Source: Boswellia sacra (Eukaryota > Streptophyta > Magnoliopsida > Sapindales > Burseraceae). From it: 64,000 nucleotides of DNA. The stretch is taken from contig SNVD02016092.1 of assembly GCA_013180625.2 (NCBI GenBank), positions 930,001 to 994,000 on the forward strand, in the 5' to 3' direction. Within the stretch, counting starts at the first letter, position 1. Each line of letters opens with the position of its first letter. Under the pieces are notes generated by a model. The model saw only the letters and a list, made by a program, of their open reading frames with translations, was not told the DNA's origin and made no database searches. Positions 57,948-64,000 of the stretch are shown here, piece after piece. The translations under genes were made by a program, and so were the position numbers.

Positions 57948-58495
57948 TGTTACGACCCGCCCAATTTGCTTGTTAGAGTAGCCCAAATATGCATAAGGCT
58001 TAGCCTAGCTTCTAGAAAGTTTGCAAACCCAAGCCCATCTTCTAGAATTCTCTGACAAGATAAGTTTCTAGAATTCTCTCTTGTACATATCCACTTTTGT
58101 ACTTATCTAGATAATTTAGTAGATCTTGTAAATATCTAGTAGATGATTCTAGATAGTGAATTAGGATCCTTAGATGCATTAGATCTTAGTCATTTTTAAG
58201 AGGTGGTTCACTATAAAAACCCCTCCAATGCTCATTTGTAAATCATCCAAGCAAATCCAAGCATTCAAGTAAAGTTGTAAGCAAGCATTCTTGTGCAATA
58301 CAAAGCTTTCTCATTCAGCAACACTTGTCTCTAGTCTTCCATCCCTTCTCTTCTTGCCTATAAAGCTCTTTGGCTCAACGGTCCGATCTTCTCCTTGAGC
58401 GAAAAGGCAAACTACAAGGCTTACTTAGCAACTTTCGAGTTCAAATTGTCTAAGTGCCGCATGAGCGTGCTGCGCAAACCTCTAAGCTCGTGACA
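57948..58495 (+). repeat. 3' LTR of the gypsy element
   Basis: 548 bases, TGTTACGACC...GTGACA. Differences from the 5' LTR are mostly transitions, plus one short deletion of a cccaag repeat. Confidence 0.9.
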
Positions 58496-61400
58496 GTATG
58501 CTAATTAACTTATTTAAATCATATTAAACATTTTCATTTCTAAAAAGCTATAAAATGCTTAATCATAGAACAAATTGATATTTCTAATAGCAATCGTATT
58601 TAACAACATAAATAATAGAGTAAAGCTATTTATAAAGCGATTCAATATCAATTTCCAAAATCTTTATCCAATAAATATAAATATGATAAAATCCAATTTT
58701 TAATAAATCATCAATAAAATCATAAACAGTACTTTATGAACAATTCATTTAAAGATAGTTCGGTTACTACTATCAAACAATAATGGAAATAAAGAGGTAG
58801 CTCATGTCACTGGTGTCATTATATTCTTTCAAAGCTAATATACATAAATAACCTTCCTAAACATTTATCAAAAGAGCGAAACTTTTTAATCATTAAATTT
58901 TCAACAATCTAATGAGTGATCATTTCATAAAACATTGCTTGTACATAAATTCTTTGTAATCAAAACTTTTCAGAACCCTTACTAATCAAAGATCACTTTC
59001 CAAAACGTATTTTCAAATAAACTTGCCACATAGTATCACCTATACTCCCAATGATTTTGCCAATAATTGATCAAATAGCATCCATACTCTAACTGATAGT
59101 CGTATACACACTAATACAATAGCTGAATTTATCAATCACAGTACATAATATTCGATGACTGTGGACAATGAGTCAAAACATTTTACTAATTCTCAATATC
59201 AAAGTCAATTGTTTCTCCAATAAAAATAATTAAATATTTCAATTGGGCTTTGATAAATGATTTTGGCTTTCAAAAACTGAATTCATATAAAATCTTTTAT
59301 AATCATTAACAGAAAAATATTTTGATATAGCTAACATATTTTGGTTAATGAAAACAATCAAAAGCAAATCATTGATGATTTCAAATCTTGAAAAAGCTTT
59401 TAGCAAAACTATAAATAAGAATTTATGAGAATAAAACATACTTAAAACAAGTCTTTCTGAAACTCGTACAATTGAACTTGTTTTCATTGAAAATCATAGT
59501 AACATAAAACTATTTATTAATCACCCGTTGACATCATTGTAAACATTAATAATCAATAAAATACTATTTCAATAAATAAGCCATAGATTTGAAATCATAA
59601 AAACAATAAATGAAAACATATGCTCAGAAAACTCTTGTAACCTTGAAAATTACATTTACTTAAAAATCAATACAAACTCCTTTACTTATTCCAAGTCATT
59701 TCTCAATAAGGTTTGTGTTTGGTTAAAACCGTTTTCATTGAATTTACATTCTTTGAAACACCTTCAGAATACTAAACAAAATTACTTTAGAAAGAAAGGG
59801 TTTTCCAAATAAAATATCAATTACTTTAAAGCAAGTCTAAATAAAATAGGTAATTTAAAATATAAATTTTAGTACCATTTATCAATAAAATTTGTAGAAA
59901 ATGAGGTTTCCTAATAACATAAGCTTGACTTTATATCCGCCTCCAAGTAACTGTGTTCTAGATACAAATCTTTGAATCCATAAGACATTAATTATTTAGT
60001 AAAAATCAGACCATGATAAACAATAATACTTTTGCAATCAAAATCATTCATTCATGATACATTAATATGGCACCTTAATATCTCCAAATCATTTAATCAA
60101 ATAATACATTCAACAATTCTAGTGAAAACAATATAATTTCAGTAATTCAATATCATAAATAGGATACATGGAAGACAATTTTTGTACATATAAAATAACG
60201 ATGCATATTACGAATGATTATACTTACCTCAAACTTGTCAACTAAAACCTCATTGTCACCCATTCAACTTCTCTTAATTTTCCTAAACCATCAAATGCAA
60301 TTAAATCATATCAATATTGCGTACAAGTTACTCAATCGTTACAGAAATCTCATATTACAACCGGATTCCAGCTCTGCTCCTATGAAAACTAGCACATTTT
60401 ACTCCTTTCCAAGTAACCAAAAAGTCATCAAATCCTCACCAAATTAATTCAAGGACCTCATAAAATAGCAGACTCAACATGATAAAAATCTCAGCTTTTT
60501 ATCTCAAATATTTGCATGAGTTTGAAACCTCTAAATCCATACACCAATTTCACCAGTTTCACTTCTCAACCAGAACAGTGAACATTTTTCCATTTTTAAC
60601 AAACATTTCCATGAACAAAACTCTCTAATAATTTACAGAGCTATTTAAGACATACATAAAATTCATCATAAAAATCTTCAAGTCAATATGAGAGAAAAAT
60701 CCATTTTAAAACGAATTCTAATTTCAGGTTATCAATCCAGCCAGAGAAATTCCAGGATTAATGTCTATAATTTTGAAAATTCAAAACAATTTTTTTACAA
60801 CATATATCGCCATGAAAACTTATAGAGAGGTCACCGACATATAAGAAATCATCTGAAAAATACCATAATTTTTAGACATTTCTAACATATTTAATAAAAT
60901 CTCGTTTTCCAAAATCGCAAATGGAACTCAAAATTTCCAGATTTTCTACTTCAACTTCAAAAGTACATATAAAATCATATGCTTAATAGATTTTCATGAA
61001 ATAAATTTCAAAGCATTCTTTTATAAGTCTAGTATAACATATAAAAAGTTCGAGTTCAAATACATAGTACAATACAAAGTAATGAAATCAATAATGTAAG
61101 AATTTTTGTAAAATCTTAGGGTTTCTTTTTCAACAATTCGGTATCAACATCAACACCCGCTTCAAGTAAATCAATATAACAATTCGGTTTCATCTCTAAT
61201 CTTGGATGACTTCAAATTAAAAAGAAATACCAGAGAAATTAACTTCAAATATCATAGGAAAAAGTCAAAAACTCACCTTCTTTTTCATTCCTTGATCTCC
61301 AAAACAATGATAAGCGTTCACTTCTCTCTTTCTCTCTCTATCTATCACTCATTTGATCTTTTATTGTACGCCAAACTCCAAACTATGTAAAGAGATAAGT

Positions 61401-62556
61401 AAAACACAACGTAAAAGAGATAAGTAAAACATGATTTATTTTGTTTTAGTAGGAAGGGAATTTTCCTAATTTCCATGGAAAAATATTTTCACTTAAACTC
61501 TATTTGTTTCCATCACAATCTTGTTTTAGAACGGCAACAATTATTCCATCTCATTTATTGTACTAATTCCTATAATAAAAATCAATTTATTTTTCCAATT
61601 TATTTCCAATAAACAAAGAACTTGATTTTCTCCTTTAATAATCACTCCTATAAATCAAATCCATAAATATTCCAATCAATCTTGAATTACCATTTATACA
61701 TCAATCTTCCAATAGTCAGCTAAATCTTCTCCCCTTAAGAAATCAATAATAATTTCAGTTACTTGCACACATAAATATGTTCCTATTCCATTCAAATCAG
61801 CACGTAAAATTTCCTTCATATTTTATTCCCTCGAAATTTTGGGTGTTACCGTTAACGTACCATTGCTTGTTAGGTTTCAACTACGTACTTTAAATCTTCT
61901 TGAAACTAATTTGAAATGGTATTTTTGTCCTTAAGATTCAATTTGATTGGACAATCAAAGAATATATTAGATTTGCTAAAAATTAAAAAAAAATCCTCAA
62001 CTTAGTCATTATTAGAATTAACCCAAAGAAAAAAAATAGAATGTCTTGCATTAATCAAATATATTCGCTTAATTCTTGAGTTTATGCCTAAATATTATGT
62101 TTGTCACATCTCATACTGCTAGGAAAAGGTATCTTCAAGCAACATAAGTCTTAAGTTCTTTCAACGACTAAATACTTTTTACATGAAAGATGCTTGTGTG
62201 AAACACAAAAATAAAGCTTGTTTGAAGTCTAAAACGTTTTCCACACTCTCACTTTTCCACATTCTTACCCTTGTGTGAGAGAAAGACTTCTCTCATACAA
62301 CCCAACTATGTTTATTCTACTATTTTAGTTTTTCATTATAGGGATGCACCACATCAACCCAATTACGTTGTGTATCGACTGTAGGAAAGATTTCTCTTTG
62401 TGTGGAGTTCAAAACGTCTACCATACTTCTGTTGTCACAACATGATGGACAGCTTTTTCGTTACCATTGGAACTTGTGTACTGGTTTTAATTCAAGTTAT
62501 CCTTCTGCTCTTTTTTTTTTAATAAAGGAAATTTGTTTCGCTCAAAGGAAATTTTC
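58496..62556. other. 4-kb AT-rich region, no gene supported
   Basis: No ORF with family resemblance on either strand (59239-59487 - and 60214-60447 + are low-complexity). Near 61830-61855 a ccctcgaaattttgggtgtt word occurs, of a kind common at ends of plant repeats. 60700-61000 reads like a dispersed non-coding repeat. Class not determined. Confidence 0.4.
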
Positions 62557-63162
62557 AGAAAGCAATTTCTCTGCTTCCTACTTGTTCCACTGCTGCCACT
62601 TTCTGGCATTGCTTAATCATACAAAAACATATTTATAAGTGGATCCCTCACTGGAGGGAAGATGACCCTTCATGGGAATCTCCATCTGGTGAATTTGCCT
62701 TTGGTTTCCAGCAGATAGAAAAAGGGTCTTTCTTACTAGCCATCTATTTCAACAAAATTCCTGAAAGAACCATTGTCTGGTCAGCCAACAAAAACAATCC
62801 AGTTCAAAAACGCACCAAAGTTCAGCTCACCTGCGATGGCCGGTTATTGCTCAGTGATAAATCAGGCAAGCAGATATGGATTTCCAACTTCGTTAATGCA
62901 GCAGCTGCCTATGCAACCATGCTTGGCACAGGTAACTTCGTGTTGGCTGGCCGAGATTCTATTCCCTTGTTGGAGAGTTTTGATCACCCAACTGACACCA
63001 TATTACCTACACAGGTTTTGAATCACTACAGCAAACTTTCTTCTCAACACTCGGACAAAAATTATTCAAGAGGAAGATTTAAACTTGTTATGCAATCTGA
63101 TGAAAATCTAGTGCTGAACACCATAGCTTTCCCTTTCCAATCGACTGTTGTTGGGGATGCGA
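62557..63162 (+). pseudogene. LECRK pseudogene, signal peptide and lectin domain only
   Basis: 62560-62620 holds a decayed signal-peptide stretch ending in a stop (LSGIA then TAA where the family has Gln), followed by a frameshift near 62655. From 62670 the bulb-type lectin domain reads well: PSWESPSGEFAFGFQQIEKG, then NKIPERTIVWSANKNNPVQ, GTGNFVLAGRDSIPLLESFD and SRGRFKLVMQSDENLVLNTI. This is the order of the two intact genes at 17394 and 47880. It stops at VVGDA (63162), where a copia LTR begins. Any remaining EGF, PAN and kinase parts would lie beyond the insertion, outside the window. Third member of the head-to-tail cluster. Confidence 0.88.
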
Positions 63163-63530
63163 TGCACACTCAAAACAGAATTTGGGAGAAAATTCACTTG
63201 TATTAACAGAAAAAATTGATATACAAGATTTACACAAAAACTCTCCTAAATTAATCCTGGAGCTCTCCTGGCTCTCTAATTCCTAAACTCTCTGGTTTAG
63301 TTCCTCTCTGGGATTCCTTTACACTCTCTCTTGGAGCTCTCTTGGCTCTCTCCTGGAGTGCTTTTGATTGATAAAAATCTGCAGAATTAGTCCTGTATTT
63401 ATAGGACTCTTCTGCCTTAAGTTTCAATGTGTTAGGTGAAGTTTGTTCACCTAACACCATTAGGTGGAGGGTTAGTCACCAACCTCCCATGGGAGGTGCC
63501 AACCCTTCACATGGGATTGACTTCCTAACA
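63163..63530 (-). repeat. 3' LTR of the non-autonomous copia element
   Basis: TG...CA bounded by comparison with the lectin-domain coding sequence it breaks on one side and the polypurine tract on the other. Contains repeated ctctcctggctctct-type words (63260-63360). The partner LTR is not in the window. Confidence 0.65.
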
Positions 63531-63576
63531 ATTCTCCCCCTCCATCCCAAGTGAAGGGGAATAATTACAATGACAA

Positions 63577-63993
63577 TCAAGCAACCTCTAATCCAACTAT
63601 GTCTCTGCATAGTTTTATCTTTCTGGCTCTCCCTTTATCAGTAAGCAGTGTATATTCTGATTCCGGATATTTCTTCAACGAAATCCTACGTCGCTCAAAT
63701 CGTCTTGGCTGAAATTCTTTAGCTTCAAGAGGTACAGTAGATTCTACAGATGATTGTGGCTCCCCCTGGCTCAACAATCTCTTTATTTTTCTCCTCCTGA
63801 TCTGCTTTTGATACTTCTTTTGGCATCTTGGAAGCTCAACCTGGCTCCCTCTGTCTATCTTTACATGAGTCCTGTAAAGATTGTCACATAATTTTTCTCT
63901 AGCAACCACTATGACCTCTTTCAACATCTTCCATGTACCATTGGTAAAGCAGCTCTCATAGCCTTGCTGATCAAAGGCTTTTACCGAGAGCAA
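63577..63993 (-). CDS. Copia polyprotein remnant: GAG-pre-integrase fused to pre-RT linker (partial)
   Basis: Open - strand frame entering from the window edge and ending at 63577. The first 50 residues (LLSVKAFDQQGYESCFTNGT, WKMLKEVIVVAREKLCDNLY) are the end of the protease spacer and the GAG-pre-integrase region. They run directly into a basic stretch (RRRKIKRLLSQGEPQSS) and a RRISLKKYPESEYTLLTDKG segment. In complete copia elements that segment lies just before RT. The integrase core, RT and RNase H are therefore deleted in frame. The 5' part (gag, protease) is outside the window, so the full product is unknown. Elements that keep gag but lose pol are known as TR-GAG types; whether this is one cannot be judged here. 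Confidence 0.6.
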   Translation of the reverse strand: MLSVKAFDQQGYESCFTNGTWKMLKEVIVVAREKLCDNLYRTHVKIDRGSQVELPRCQKKYQKQIRRRKIKRLLSQGEPQSSVESTVPLEAKEFQPRRFERRRISLKKYPESEYTLLTDKGRARKIKLCRDIVGLEVA

Positions 63994-64000
63994 GTTGAGT

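Larger units (their letters stand above)
52720..58495 (+). mobile_element. Ty3/gypsy chromovirus LTR retrotransposon
   Basis: LTRs at 52720-53275 and 57948-58495 (TGTTACG start) and a primer-binding site tggtatcagagc at 53278-53289 matching initiator tRNA-Met. The polyprotein is gag-PR-RT-RH-IN with a C-terminal chromodomain; a polypurine tract lies at 57935-57947. By eye the LTRs are about 93% alike, older than the copia element. The flanking pentamers (catat / gtatg) agree at 3 of 5, so the TSD has decayed or the ends are slightly off. The coding region has many stops. Clade within chromoviruses not assigned. Confidence 0.93.
63163..64000 (-). mobile_element. Non-autonomous Ty1/copia element (3' part), RT deleted
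   Basis: On the - strand: an ORF (63993-63577), a polypurine tract gggggagaat (about 63531-63541), then a 368-base LTR TGTTAGGAAG...GAGTGTGCA (63530-63163). Only about 45 bases separate the ORF stop from the tract, so there is no room for RT or RNase H. The remainder, including the 5' LTR and TSD partner, is outside the window. The insertion interrupts the LECRK pseudogene. Confidence 0.75.

Noticed and set aside
52259..61854. Possible larger repeat containing the gypsy insertion, with taaaaccccaaaccc and cggtaacacccaaaatttcg ends
   Set aside because: The two candidate ends agree only loosely and no duplication was found.

Overview
The window is nuclear DNA of a flowering plant, most likely a eudicot. 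The evidence is plant-only families (G-type lectin receptor kinases, SnRK2, DUF1985/Ulp1 MULEs, CACTA elements), AT-rich intergenic DNA and dense nested transposons. The species cannot be named from the sequence. No rRNA, tRNA or CRISPR was recognised.

Only two genes look intact: single-exon G-type lectin S-receptor-like kinases of the LECRK/RLK1 type at 17394-19811 and 47880-50273, both on the + strand. A third relative at about 62557-63162, also +, is a frameshifted lectin-domain remnant cut off by a non-autonomous Ty1/copia insertion that runs off the right edge. The three are parts of a head-to-tail receptor cluster blown apart by transposons. Similar upstream-type segments at about 7.77-8.14 kb and 15.48-15.64 kb suggest further lost copies.

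Layout. 1-984: right end of a CACTA element. 1274-7715: almost intact Ty1/copia element (- strand; LTRs, 5-bp TSD, one pol frameshift). 8463-11512: CACTA element with 3-bp TSD carrying the last exon of a SnRK2 kinase. 11.5-17.4 kb: AT-rich DNA with a tRNA-type SINE (14-bp TSD) and several MITE-like repeats. 17.4-19.8 kb: first LECRK. 22.0-24.5 kb: dead hAT transposase gene. 26.4-27.5 kb: repeat with a GGATGGCAA end. 29.58-41.91 kb: a 12.3-kb Mutator-like element (MULE) with a mudrA-type transposase pseudogene (+) facing a DUF1985/Ulp1-peptidase gene (-), two arrays of palindromic GCACGACC repeats, and a solo LTR inserted in the DUF1985 exon. 42.13-45.73 kb: PIF/Harbinger-type element with a transposase tail and a captured PP2A B' exon. 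46.27-47.28 kb: hAT MITE with an exact 8-bp TSD and another element nested in it. 47.9-50.3 kb: second LECRK. 52.72-58.50 kb: Ty3/gypsy chromovirus with many stop codons. 58.5-62.5 kb: AT-rich DNA without recognisable genes.

The most unusual locus is the MULE. It combines a Ulp1 gene whose catalytic His, Asp and Cys are still readable with two different tandem arrays, 30-bp and 52-bp units, that share the core GCACGACC and flank the transposase gene. Boundaries were read by eye from terminal repeats and target-site duplications. Identity figures are hand estimates.
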